A stretch of 64,000 nt of DNA from Cordilura impudica (lineage: Eukaryota > Arthropoda > Insecta > Diptera > Scathophagidae): assembly GCA_963682025.1 (NCBI GenBank), contig OY821521.1, forward strand, positions 49,502,807 through 49,566,806, given 5' to 3'. The number at the start of each line of letters is the position of its first letter. Positions within the stretch are counted from its first letter, which is position 1. Position numbers and translations under genes: made by a program. Of this stretch, positions 11,741 through 22,501 are shown in pieces. The notes beneath the pieces are model-generated. The model had not been told where the DNA came from. It worked only from the letters and a program-made list of their open reading frames with translations, and searched no databases.

Positions 11741-11752
11741 ATCCGTTTATCT
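9771..11752 (+). pseudogene. Non-LTR retrotransposon (LINE) ORF2 relic, CR1/Jockey-like
   Basis: This is a reverse transcriptase with most motifs legible. In order they are FDNIHP, DYRPIAIL, QSGFRP, DHSKAFD, GVPQGSILGP (just past 10825), and the catalytic YADD at 10914-10925. A C-terminal domain continues to 11686 (ending FKRELFKFFS). A stretch upstream of 10001 (LRKNTRKKPWF and onward) belongs to the linker between endonuclease and RT. The endonuclease domain itself is missing, so the copy is 5' truncated. It is broken by a stop near 9956, a frameshift near 10820, and another between 10880 and 10915. The 3' part was later split by Helitrons and resumes at 13625. The RT call is certain; the clade is tentative. 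Confidence 0.92.
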
Positions 11753-12391
11753 TCTTATATATATAAAATTGAATGTGTGTTTGTTTATTTGTTTGTTTGT
11801 TTGTTTGTGTGTACCTTATAGGAGACCAAACCTCTGGACCGATCTTCCTGAAATTTTCACAGCATTTAACTGGGACTCTGGCATGATTAATAGGGTACTT
11901 TTTTTTTGACCACGCCCACTTTTACGCCCACTTTTTTAAAATTATGTAATTGCTCCCATATAGTTTTTAACAGATTTACTTCAAATTGTATACACATTAT
12001 ACTCCAGGCGAGGTAGAAATAAACATTTCTTACGCCACGCCCCCTTTCACGCCCCTTTTCACGCCAAATTTTGTTTGAAAGTTTTAAACTTTTTTTTCTC
12101 TGTACAAATTTGTTCCTTCCAACGGATTTTTTTATTTGGTAGTATATTGCTCTTAATACTGTTAACGTCGCCACATAACTATGAACCACGCCCATTTCAC
12201 CGCCCCCTTTTTTTTTTAATTATACCACTAACAATGTTTGCTATACAAAATAATTTTTTTGTAATATGTATTTATCTAAAGTTTTATACACTTTTTATCT
12301 ACAGGTAAGGTAGCCATACATTTTTTTATTACCAAGTCCCCCTTTTTCGCCCCATTTTACCTTAAATCATAATTAATCTGCTTTCAATCTA
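11753..12391 (+). mobile_element. Helitron 5' fragment inside the LINE
   Basis: It begins TCTTATATATATAAA and continues with GAATGTGTGTTTGTTT and a block containing CCGATCTTCCTGAAATTTTC, the same opening as the Helitron starting at 12392. It also holds several C-rich strings such as CCACGCCCACTTTTACGCCC, typical of this fly Helitron group. It lacks a 3' end: the second Helitron starts where it stops. Confidence 0.75.
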
Positions 12392-13624
12392 TCTATATAT
12401 ATAAAAATGAATGTGTGTTTGTTTGTGCTTTATAGGAGGCCAAACCAAAGAACCGATCTTCCTGAAATTTTCAGAGCGTGTTACTGTGACTCTGGAAGGA
12501 ATAATATGCTATATAAATTTTTGATTGGACAAAGGGGCGGTGCCACGCCCATATAACCCAAAATTTGAAAAAGTCATATCACGGGAATTTTTTTACCTAC
12601 AGCAGTCATATTTGGTACATATGGTATTAGCATGAATAGAAATACATACAAGAAAAGTGGGCGGGACCACGCCCCTTTTTAGAAAAATAAAAAATCGTAA
12701 TATCTTCTAAACTACTGGAAGGATCGTCATGAAATTTTCACAAAAGGATATTTTTGCGAAATAATAAGACCTTAGCTATATAAAGTTGTTAGTGGGCAAA
12801 GGGGCGTGGCGTATACATAAAAACGTTGATGCATTTGATTGTAACGAATGATCTCCGGAACCATAAGAGTTGTCGAGGTAGGATTTCCAGCATAGGTTCG
12901 GTTCGAGCTCTTCTGTGTTTTTTTTTTTAGTTTTAACCCTCTAGCTGGCGTTGGGGTCAAGTTAAAAACAAAAATTTTTACTTTCAGCGCGATTTGACTG
13001 CAATTCAGAATGAACGTATGTTTCGTCATAAGAAATTTTTGTATGTATAAATGGACCCGATAGGTGGCGCTGGGTAAAGTTATTTCGAATATTCTTATTT
13101 ATGGTGTGATTTTAATGAAACTAAGAATGTACATATATGTATGTTAGAAACATTTTTTTATTGGACCCGGTAGATGGCACTGTCGTTCGAAAAATAATGA
13201 GTTGTCAAATTTATATAAATTTTAATAAATAAACTCACCAACGTTTTTATATATAAATATTCTAACGAAAAAGAAGGAAAAAGCCGCTACATTATTGCAT
13301 GGTGGCCGCACAGCTCATTCAGCACTCAAATCACCGTTAAACATACAAAAAAAATGAGAATGCCGTCTGTAATATCAAAAAACATTCCGGTATGGCAAAA
13401 GTTCTGCAAAAATGCAGTATTTTTATTTGGGATGAATGTACCATGGCTCACAAACATTGTGATTTGATTTGATAAAAGATTTGAAAGGCAATGAAAGATT
13501 TTTTGGTGAAGCTCTCATTTTATTATCTGGAGATCTTCGTCACACATTTTATATAAGTATATACAGATTCTAACTAAAATAAAAATTCATTGAGGGCAAA
13601 ACAACGTTTGCCGGGTCCAGCTAG
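12392..13624 (+). mobile_element. Helitron, internally deleted but with both ends
   Basis: The element starts with TCTATATATATAAAAATGAA preceded by A, and ends GCCGGGTCCAGCTAG followed by T. This fits Helitron rules (5' TC, 3' CTAG, insertion between A and T). Inside are the group's C-rich non-coding blocks and a remnant of the helicase gene near the 3' end (13283-13552). At 1.2 kb it is far shorter than an autonomous Helitron, so most of the Rep/helicase gene has been lost. Confidence 0.9.
13283..13552 (+). pseudogene. Helitron PIF1-type helicase fragment
   Basis: The translated relic reads AATLLHGGRTAHSALKSPL, then after a one-base loss in an A run near 13350 continues NIKKHSGMAKVLQKC and IFIWDECTMAH, then FFGEALILLSGDLRHTF. 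These match the helicase domain of Helitron proteins: the post-Walker-A segment, the Walker B-like WDE, and the LLSGD motif. The Walker A end and everything upstream, including the Rep nuclease, are absent. A stop and frameshifts lie after MAHKHCDLI. The fragment is recognised by sequence, with good confidence. Confidence 0.88.
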
Positions 13625-13895
13625 TATTTTATATTTTTTATTTAACTATTTTTGTTATTTTTATTTTTTTTATATTATTTTATTTACTAATATTTGTATT
13701 AACATTTTTGGTTATAATTCGTTATTTTTTTTTCTTTAAAATTATTTAATATTTTTATATTTACCATTATTATTTTTTAAGACAAATTTGTTCAAATTTT
13801 CTATTTCAATTCAATGTAAAACTCCTATACTTTGATTATAAGATTATAAATCTTGTTGTATGGGAAATCATAAATAAATAAACTAAACTAAACTA
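13625..13895 (+). mobile_element. 3' UTR and tail of the LINE, beyond the Helitrons
   Basis: A very T-rich stretch leads into GGGAAATCATAAATAAATAA and a terminal TAAAC repeat (AACTAAACTAAACTAA). This is typical of a non-LTR element's 3' tail. X-repeat sequence resumes immediately after it. It is therefore the displaced end of the LINE that starts at 9771. Confidence 0.75.
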
Positions 13896-14036
13896 ATTGA
13901 CCTCAGGATCGATCCATTCTTCGACCTAGTCTCCATATAAATAAAGGCAAAAAAGTAATAACAACCTGAAACATCCTCTCTAAGCGCATGATATAGGGTA
14001 TCGTATGGACCAACTATAATTTTCTTACTAGTTTAT
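13896..14036 (-). mobile_element. X repeat, copy 1, right part
   Basis: GGATCGATCCATTCTTCGAC and the following block to TATAATTTTCTTACT match the palindrome-side end of X in reverse orientation, although the palindrome itself is decayed. It picks up where the left part at 9344-9770 stopped, apart from a few bases. Confidence 0.78.
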
Positions 14037-14412
14037 TTTTTAGATTTTTTTATAAAAACTTTAATACAGCTCTTCCTGCTGGAAAAAGTATCTGCACACT
14101 TTAAATTAGGACTGTCATACTATGAAAATATAAGAAAAATAAGCCAAATTTTTAAATAAATTCTTTATTTATTAAAAATTATTATTTATTTCATATAAAT
14201 ATCTTGCCTTCAAACAATTTTGTGCAGGTACGAAACGTAAAAATAGAAAATATTCATAATAAAAAGTATTCGTACATGTTAAATATTAATACAAAAATTC
14301 TAAGTTTATATCTGTGGTTTTCTGGTTTTTGTGGTTTTTGTCAGTTTTGAGTTAACGATGCCAAATATAAAATTTTTTAACGCTCTTTAATTGTGTTTAA
14401 TTAAAAAAAAAA
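14037..14412. other. Unassigned A/T-rich spacer
   Basis: No gene or repeat family is recognised between two X copies. Both neighbours are mobile elements. Confidence 0.3.
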
Positions 14413-15197
14413 ACAAGTAAAAAAATTATAGTCGGTCTAGACCGACTATACGATACCCTATACCATGCATTTAGAAACCCTATCTCTTAGACCCAACTAA
14501 CTGGACATTGAAAATAAGCAAAAACCAAATTTGAGTGGGATTTGTATTAATTTTTTTGGCTGCAAATATGAAAAAGTTCATATCGGATGCTATATCTATA
14601 AAGGGACTAGGTCCAAAAATGGACCGATCCTGATCATGTTTGGTAAAGTCTCTTGTATTTTGCAAAAATATATACAAACAAAATTTGAGAAGAATCAGTG
14701 CAATATTTTTGTTTTTTAATAGATTTAAGTGAAGATCGGGAAACAGCTCTATATGGGGTAAAATGGATCATTTTTGGACTACTCATTAATGGATGTAATG
14801 AACGCATACAAACCCAATTTGAGTAAGATCTATATGACAATTTGGATGTTATGGCAATTTATGTCGATTTCATATGGGTAATTTGTATGGGGGCTAGGTC
14901 TGAACATGGACCGATTCTCACCAATTTCAATAGCGTTCATCCCATGGCCGATGAAAGCTTATATACCAAATTTCATCAAAATATATTCATATTTGCGACC
15001 TGCAGTTTGATTACAAGGTTTACATGGACACACAGACGGACGGACGGACGGACGGACGGACATTGTTAAATCAACTCAGAAAGTGATTCTGATTCGATCG
15101 GTATAATTAAAGATGGGTCTAGGTCAAATATTTTTGGTTGTTACAAACAGCAGCACAAAGTCATTATACCCAAACCACATAGTGGTATAGGGTATAA
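14413..15197 (+). mobile_element. X repeat, full-length copy 2
   Basis: It opens with ACAAGTAA, then a perfect 24-bp palindrome at 14427-14450 (core GTCGGTCTAGACCGAC). The middle has five consecutive GACG units near 15039-15060. It ends with the inverted pair TATACCCAAACCAC and GTGGTATAGGGTATA. There is no coding capacity: apparent short frames are conserved between copies only because the DNA is. It forms a large inverted pair with copy 3. Confidence 0.88.
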
Positions 15198-15431
15198 TAA
15201 TGATACGTCCTGAATATGTTTGGTTATTTAAAATCTTGTTTAACCCTTTGATGTCAGGATTATAGTGGGCGGGGTTAAACATATTTTTAATATACTAGGT
15301 TGTTGGTTGATATCAATTTCAAGCTTTATCACTTCTGGTTTTGCCGTTATGAGCAACATTTGCCTATAAGCAACATTGCGCCATGGTGGTACCTTTTAAA
15401 ACACAAACGAATATTGATATTTTCTGATATT

Positions 15432-16218
15432 TATACCCTATACCACTATGTGGTTTGGGTATAATGACTTTGTGCTGCTGTTTGTAACAACCAAAAATAT
15501 TTGTCCTAGACCCATCTTTAATTATACCGATCGGATCAGAATCACTTTCTGAGTTGATTTAACAATGTCCGTCCGTCCGTCCGTCCGTCCGTCTGTGTGT
15601 CCATGTAAAGCTTGTAATCAAACTGCAGGTCGCAAATATGAATATATTTTGATGAAATTTGGTATATAAGCTTTTATCGGCCATGGGATGAACGCTATTG
15701 AAATTGGTGAGAATCGGTCCATGTTCAGACCTAGCCCCCATACAAATTACCCATATGAAATCGATATAAATTGCCATAAGATCCAAATTGACATATATAT
15801 CTTACTCAAATTGGGTTTGTATGCGTTCATTACATCCACTAATGAGTAGTCCAAAAATGATCCCTTTGACCCCATATAGAGCTGCTTCCCGATCTTCACT
15901 TAAATCTATTAAAAAACAAAAATATTGCACTGATTCTTCTCAAATTTTGTTTGTACATATTTTTGCAAAATACAAGAGACGTTACCAAACATGATCAGGA
16001 TCGGTCCATTTTTGGACCTAGTCCCTTTATAGATATAGCATCCGATATGAACTTTTTCATATCTGCAGCCAAAAAAATTAATAAAAATTCCACTCCAATT
16101 TGGTTTATGCTTATTTTCTATATCGAAGTAGTTGGACCGAAAGATAAGGTCTCTAAACCATGGTATAGGGTATCATATAGTCGGTCTAGACCGACTATAA
16201 TTTTCTTACTTGTTTTCT
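15432..16218 (-). mobile_element. X repeat, full-length copy 3, inside piggyBac
   Basis: This is the near-perfect reverse complement of copy 2: hairpin end first, GTCC microsatellite near 15568-15592, and the 24-bp palindrome at 16176-16199. It lies inside the piggyBac element, so it inserted after that element. Copies 2 and 3 differ by a few percent by eye. Confidence 0.88.
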
Positions 16219-16239
16219 CTTATCGCAATTATCAGGCTT

Positions 16240-17293
16240 ATGGAAGCGAACCAATTATCGAAAAATAGTTTATAATTCTGGTTTTGTGGAAGCTAAGTGC
16301 AGCACAATATCTAATGAGATCCCTAATCCAAAAGATGGACACGTTCCTTCTCCCACATAGAGAGCAAAATCGGTATCGTATATACCTGAAACTCCAGCTC
16401 TTGTTAACATTTTAAAACCCCACTTATTAGGCTTCATTGAGAGCTATTGTTTAAGATTGTAACGCCCTTTATATTTAATCATTTGTTTGTCAATGCTCTA
16501 GTGTTCCTCCTGGTCTATTTTGTTGCATTTGTCTCTCATTTTATCCAGTAGTGAACGAATTTTATAAAGTTATCGTAATTAGTTGATCCACTTCTGGCTG
16601 TTGAGGATTATCATTTATGTGAAAAGCTTCTTTGATTTTTCAAAATGTACTCTTCATAAACAATCTGCAACAGCTGATAATCTGAAGTTTGGCATCCAGG
16701 CCATTCATAAATTAGGAACTTGTATTATGCCCAAATAAAGAAGGACGCCAAAGAATCGTCTGATCTCAAGTTGTAAACAATTTAGCACTAAGCCTTTCGT
16801 TTGTATCGAATATAGATTTGTTTCGTTGCAAATCTTGTTTATAATATCATCATCGAAGAGCTCACTGAAATATTTTATTGGATCTTTGACTTCCCGACAA
16901 ACTGTTTCTTCTTTCCAAGCAGTCTCACAACCGGTAGGCTCGTGTTCCTCCATCAAACTCTCTAGATTGATTTTTTCAAAACTTTCCGTAACGACGTTTT
17001 CTGTATCCCCCTTCATTTTCAGCTTCTTCACCAGCATGTACATCTTCAACAATTCTAGTAATCAAATTTATTTCAACACTTTCTCCTCTTTTCCTTACCT
17101 GTAAGGGATTTCAATAGATTCAATAGAACTAAAATGTAGTAACAATTACCTGATCAATTGTTTCTTCAATGACTTTCTCCAAATTGGAATCATATAACTC
17201 TTCTTCTTCTTCACCTTCTTCATCATCAGAATTATTCCAGACGAAATCGATTATTAGTTTTATTTCTGAGTCTGTAGGACCTTTTGGACGCAT
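16240..17293 (-). pseudogene. piggyBac transposase relic
   Basis: The start is at 17293 (MRPKGPTDSEIKLIIDFVWN), followed by an acidic stretch (DDEEGEEEEE), as is usual for these N-termini. A candidate intron of roughly 50 bp with GTAATT donor and TTACAG acceptor lies near 17102-17152. Downstream come DPIKYFSELFDDDIINKIC, LEIRRFFGVLLYLG, then frame-broken DDE-domain strings CNKIDQEEH, KPNKWGFKM and RAGVSGIYD toward 16370. The C-terminal cysteine-rich domain is not found. Several stops and frameshifts make it dead. The family call rests on these motifs plus CCCTTT ends and TTAA target sites. Confidence 0.9.
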
Positions 17294-17716
17294 TTCTAAA
17301 AAAAAACAAAAAAAAAATTATTACTACTATGGACAAATGTTGCATATAAGCAACATTGTGGTCATCACGAAATTCCTGGCTTTTTTTTAAGTTTTGCAAA
17401 CTTTATTTAATTTTTTTACCTGTTATTTATAATATAATTCACTTTTTATAAAAAAGTTCTTGCGTGTTTTGTTTTTATTTGAATTTTTGTGAAACAACTT
17501 TTTCCACTTTTTTTTTTGCGCACGTCTGAACACCACTTCAACTAGCTCGCAAATGAACACTTGTAAAGCTTTTTAAAATGTAACTTCGTAAACGCCTGCT
17601 CACACACATTAATTTCAGTCGAAAAAAACCGTTAGAAAAAATAACAAACACTATAGGAACTATGACCGAAAATATATAATGTTGCCTATAAGCAACATTT
17701 GACATAAAAGGGTTAA

Positions 17717-19240
17717 AAAATGGGAAAAACTTAAAATTTTTGGAAGATTCGGTAAGCAGCTTGGATTCCTGTGTGTTAGAGTCAACGAACTATATCACCA
17801 AATTTTTTTCCGCTTTAAACTACTTTTTTAAAGTTATTCTTCTCAAGACTTTAAAAATTCACATTTTATACCCTCAACGTGTATATATTATATCTCGTGT
17901 AAAGGACATCACAATTTTTCTACATCCAAAAGATCTATTTGTTGTAAAACTGCATACTCAATTTTCCATTTTCTGCTTCTGTTTCTTTTTTAAAATGTGA
18001 TTTTAAAGTCTTAAGGATAAATAATTTTCAAAAAATGTATTCTTTTATATTTATTTAAGCACAAATTAATAATATTGTTTTTATTAAATTAAGTTTACCC
18101 TTTGCAAACCCTAACCCTATTTATGGGTTAATTACAAGTTAGAATCTTGGTTTTACTCCTTCTTTTTATACATCTTTATAGGGAGTAATTACACAGATTT
18201 TGAAGAGTAAACCGTTAACCGTTAGGTAGATATAGCTAATATTCGTTTGAACGCCAAAACGAGCACTTCATGTCCTCATATAAAAATCGGCTACAGTTCT
18301 CTATTTTATTAAAACTTTAAATTCTTATTTTATTTTATTTCCACATTGGTCCTTCGAACCGGATTTTTTAATAATTTTTTCAAACTTGGAAATAAAATAT
18401 TTTATATATTTTTACAGACATCTTCTGCTTCAAAAAACTCAGCCACCTTGCTGCAGTTTCAACTTTAAGTGAAATTTTATATATTAATGTTTAAAATAAA
18501 ATGTGCATATATTGAAATAGAAAAGTGCTAGTGAAAAAAATGGCGTTAATATCAAATGATTATGAAATATGTATATTTGTTTTATCTTATAAGAACAGAA
18601 TTATTTCTTCAAATTTTCATCCTTGAGTATCCTTGAAAAATGTCGATAAAAAAATATTGTAATAATATATGTTGACGGATATAATATGTGGTTAAACTTA
18701 TTTAAATTCTAATAATATTTCCCTTTATTGGTTTAGTGGCAACAATCATTTTAAGATTTCGCCATAAAAAAATATGTATTTTTATTCATACATCATCATT
18801 TTACAAACATAATCCTATCCGGTGTACTTTATGATTCATTAAAAAAAATAACATTGTAAAGAAGAAATCTGTATTTTATGTTCAATTCAAATCTTGCTTG
18901 AATTTTGTTACACTCTTTACTAAAAAACATGGCGACTACAAAGTCAAAACTTCAGTTTTATAATATTAACACTTCTCAAAACAGTTAATTAGAAAAAAAA
19001 AAAATAAACAGCCATCCCCTGTATAGGAAATCGTCAAAGACATTGTTAAAGAAGAACTTAATTATCCTAAGTCCAGAAACTGTGCCTGAAGTTCTATGAG
19101 AAAGCCATATAAGCGACATCTACAGGGTGAGGTTTTCTTTTTTTTTTTTTTTTTGAAAATGTTATTCTTGGTGCTGAAGACACAGGCGAAAAATTCAAAA
19201 AAATATATTTTTCCACTTTTTTTAGGATTTGTTTTAAATT
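17717..19240. other. Unassigned A/T-rich DNA
   Basis: No convincing gene or repeat copy is seen. Short frames such as 17740-18000 are T-rich and have no family features. A short string resembling a telomeric repeat (CCCTAACCC) near 18109 is isolated and not significant. Confidence 0.35.
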
Positions 19241-19394
19241 GCAGTTCCTATACACTGCCGAACAAAACGATTTACCATCCCTCCGCCTAAAATTTCAAAT
19301 ATCCTTTGTTTTTCAATGAAAACTCTCCTTATTTATTTTATTTTAACATTTAAATATTTTTTTTTGAAATCACACTGTATTTCCATTATATTTT

Positions 19395-19870
19395 AGATTC
19401 ATCAATGTGGCCACCTCCATTTTGTATAATTTCACGATATAGGCTTGACAACCCTTGAATCACTTTTTTCAAAGTTTCTGGAGTGATCTGGTTCCATGCT
19501 TTCTGCAGTTCTAAGTCCACAGGTCTTCCTTAGATGTAGAATAGGTAGTTTGAACCTTTCTGTCCAATTCATGACACTCTAACTCTATAGGATAGAGGTC
19601 AGGTGTCTCTGGTGACCATTCCATAACTTTATAGGTTCCAGCTGCTTGCTGGATCTCTCAATACTGCCTAGAAATGTTTGCTATATGTTTTGGCTCATTA
19701 TCTTGCTGGATTATGAATTTCCGAGTCACAATTCTTAATCCAGTGATCATGGCACGATCTCTCGCCATTACGGAAACTCCATGTGTTTGACTGTTGCCAC
19801 TAGAAATGTATACGTCGCACAGTGATGCCTGTAGAACAAGTGAGGTTGCAAAAATCAAAAATTTCATGTG
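19395..19870 (-). pseudogene. Tc1-like transposase, C-terminal relic
   Basis: Reading on the minus strand, RKFIIQQDNEPKHIANISRQ contains the second catalytic aspartate of Tc1 transposases in its usual QQDNxPKH setting. Downstream come GRPVDLELQKAWNQITPETL and YREIIQNGGGH, which match the C-terminal end of that family. The third acidic region is destroyed by stops and frameshifts. Just below, CACTGCCGAACAAAACGATT at 19253 may be the element's terminal repeat, but I found no inverted partner. Confidence 0.8.
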
Positions 19871-20329
19871 CCCCTAAAAAATATTGAATATTTATATTTT
19901 ATAGGAAATTGTCCAACTATTTGAAATATGCTAATCTTATTACAATCAGATTTTTGGTTCAGAAGATAAAGTCCTTCAAAGTTGACTGATTTTCAGTGTT
20001 CACAAAACCAAGTAATTTGTTCCGCTTTCAGATACAGTATCTCGAAAACTAGGTAACGGATCATCACTTTTTTGATAAAAAAAAATATTGTACTGTTTTG
20101 TCCAGGCAAATCGATATTTACCAAATATCCATTTTTTAAATATATCTCAACTTTGATGGAAAATAAAAAAAACTGTAAATTTCTAAGTTCTCTGATTATT
20201 CCTTTACCTAATGCAAAAATTTCCAGCTGCCCGTCCTTTCCCCATTTTTTGCTAGAGGTAAAATTTTGATAAAAGACATTGTTCCAGAAATGTGTTGCTT
20301 GCATTATTGCGCAATTTATGACATATAGC

Positions 20330-20830
20330 CGTGAAAACCCAATTACGGATACAGAAACTCAAACGATGGAAATACTTCCAGAAGATTTTTTAAAAATGAT
20401 GAGGCAGTAGCTCGAATCATTGGAAAAAAACAATCAAATCGTTAAGAGATCGGGAACGATCTTGAATGTTTTAAACTGCAAGGAAAAAGTTGATTCTGAA
20501 AAATATGGAGAATATGCTTCGAAAACTGCCTCACAGAGATAGTTGACCCCGACATTTCATAAAATATTGTCGCATGGAAAAGATATAACTGAAATATCAG
20601 ACCTTGCCAATTGGAGAGTTTTCTGAAGAAGCACAGAAGTCCTTAAACAAATGTTATAAAAAAAAAAAAAAAAATAGAATGCTGAACACGATCAAATCAT
20701 CAAGGGTGAGACAAAATGAGAAACTCTTCAACAGCAGCATCTTCCGATCCACTTATTTCATTACTGCGGCATGTAAAGTCACGAAAAGAGTTAGAAAATA
20801 ATTATAGTTCAGAAATTATTAGTCTTTTAG
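20330..20830 (+). pseudogene. Decayed coding relic of an unnamed insect repeat protein
   Basis: Broken frames on the + strand give LTPTFHKILSHGKDI followed by LPIGEFSEEAQKSLNK. To my recollection this pairing occurs in uncharacterised, repeat-associated proteins of insects. Further down, the frame containing RQNEKLFNSSIFRSTYF continues the trend. Stops, an A run near 20657 and frame changes make it non-functional. I cannot name the element class. It may belong to a DNA transposon. Confidence 0.4.
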
Positions 20831-20884
20831 ATATACCTTCTTTTGCGGATTGTGAGCAATATTAAAAAAAAATTTAAAAATATA

Positions 20885-21100
20885 CTAGCAGAACCCAGCC
20901 CTCGAAATTCGAGTGCAAATTCTAGGAAATTTTATTTTATCATTCAATTTATTTCTTTCAATATTTTTTAATCTATTTAATTCATTAAGTTTATTTCATT
21001 ATAAATATTTGTTAAACACACAGAAATAAAGGCCACCTTGTATGCCATATAACGGTATTCAAATTTTTGGCAATTCACTATTCAACACAGGGTATGTGTT
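20885..21100 (-). mobile_element. H repeat, copy 2, truncated
   Basis: It starts with the CTAG terminus and the CTCGAAATTCGAG palindrome, followed by TGCAAATTCTAGGAAATTTT as in copy 1. Then it diverges. The distal conserved block is missing or unrecognisable. Confidence 0.65.
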
Positions 21101-21611
21101 ATGCAATTATTGTAATGAAATCTGTATGTTAACTCGAGTGTTGCATAATGTAAAGTTAATTGTGCATGCATAACTTTCCTCAAACTCAACGAATTTGAAC
21201 AGTTAATAGCTCAAAAGAAAGAGCTTGATCCACTGAGTGTTCTGAGAATGAAACGATCAAGATCCATTCATTAGAAGAGGAGCTATGAGAATTCGAATTG
21301 CTTGAGTGAATGTGTCCCATAAGAAATGTACAGGGAAGAATCGCGTTTGAGTATAACTTGCGTAAGGTGGTAGCTAAGTAAATTTCAATGATTGATGACA
21401 TATCCGTGTCTAAATAGCTTTCATTGAAAAAAGAAATGAAGGCATTCGGCCGAATAGAACGGCCAGACGGACGGACTTTTTTTTAAATCTTTTCTGAAAT
21501 AATTTTAAACCATAAAAGCCTTCAAGGAACATAAAAAATCAAAAATTTCAAAAAATATTTGATTTTACTTCCCATAAAATTTATTTTTCCACAAATCTCA
21601 AGTTTGTTAAC
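21101..21611. other. Unassigned DNA
   Basis: No gene family is recognised. A short GGCCAGACGGACGGAC string near 21461 resembles the microsatellite core of the DINE-like repeats and may be a fragment of one. Confidence 0.3.
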
Positions 21612-22198
21612 GGGCAATTCCATATGTGACGGAATGACATTTTGAGTTGAAAAATTGAAGTTAAGGCTATTTCACAAAGCTATTTTCAATTGAAAAGTCA
21701 TTCTTCAGTTTGAAAATGATTGTTAATGAGTAAGAGATTTAAAAAAAAACTCAGAAACAATTTTTTCACTATTTTATTCTTTTATTTTTGAGTAATTTCT
21801 TATTGTGTGACGGAATGACATTTTTGCTACCTTTTGTCAATTGCTAACTTTTGTCAATTAAGAAGCTAGTCAGTTTTTAAACTAATGAATATTTTACATA
21901 TGATATATAAGCAATATAAAATTATAATTCAGAGCTACTTAGCTATGATAGTGTTGAAGTTATTAACTGTCATTGGACGTGACGGAATGACTGTGACGGA
22001 ATGACTAAAGCTTCTTAAACATGTATTAAAAGAAAATTTAATAAACAAATAAATTTTATAATTATTTTATAATCTAGAATACTTGTTAGAAATTACATTA
22101 TGTAACTTGGAACATATTTTAATATATTTTTAAACTTACTTCATATAAATGAAAATAAATTTTTTTTCATCAAAGTTGACATTTTTATGGAATTGCCC
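21612..22198. mobile_element. Short TIR element (MITE-like), TAAC target duplication
   Basis: The left end GGGCAATTCCATA matches the right end read on the opposite strand. Flanking TAAC occurs on both sides (21608-21611 and 22199-22202). The string GTGACGGAATGAC recurs inside (about 21626, 21805, 21980 and 21993), as subterminal binding-site repeats often do. There is no coding capacity; length is 587 bp. Continuing inward from the right end, ATTCCATAAAAATG is shared with the termini of element Q (53383-57689). Confidence 0.8.
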
Positions 22199-22259
22199 TA
22201 ACCCATAAGTAGCACCTAAAATCAGTAGAACATTTTCCATAGGTTGATCAATTATCTAT

Positions 22260-22501
22260 CATACGCCTTTAAAACTTTTTGATTGTCTTATTTGGTTCAA
22301 AAGTCATGGACCCAGCAGCAATCGTTTTCTTTTATTTTGTAGGCGAGATGAGGTTTTTCATGACAATTCTGCCGTTTAAGCCAGCCCCAATAAAGCTCCG
22401 TTTTACTGTAGTAACACTTACTGCATTCGTTCGGCTGCTGTTTATGTGGGCAGCTATTTCTGAAGCTGTTAGGCTACGATTTCGTTTACTTATATAATCT
22501 G
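22260..22501 (-). pseudogene. Tc1-like transposase, middle part of N-terminal domain
   Basis: The minus-strand frame reads SLTASEIAAHINSSRTNAVS, then VTTVKRSFIGAGLNGRIVMK and LISPTK. This is the second helix-turn-helix and linker of Tc1-type transposases. It is separated from its N-terminus (23545-23722) by three tandem H repeats. The catalytic domain is not found directly downstream. Confidence 0.82.

Larger units (their letters stand above)
15244..17712 (-). mobile_element. piggyBac-type transposon with TTAA target sites
   Basis: The left end reads CCCTTTGATGTCA and the right end, on the opposite strand, CCCTTTTATGTCA, each bounded by TTAA (15240-15243 and 17713-17716). Subterminal copies of CTATAAGCAACAT occur near 15373, 17346 and 17684. 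The interior holds a broken transposase on the minus strand. X copy 3 is inserted at 15432-16218, so the original piggyBac was about 1.7 kb and had already lost part of its 3' coding region. Confidence 0.92.

Noticed and set aside
14842..15786. Near-identical small proteins at 14842-15069 (+) and 15559-15786 (-)
   Set aside because: They are the two arms of the inverted X repeat. Other X copies do not keep the frame, so similarity is of DNA, not protein.
18100..18125. Telomere-like CCCTAACCC
   Set aside because: It is isolated and not tandem. Flies do not use this telomere repeat.
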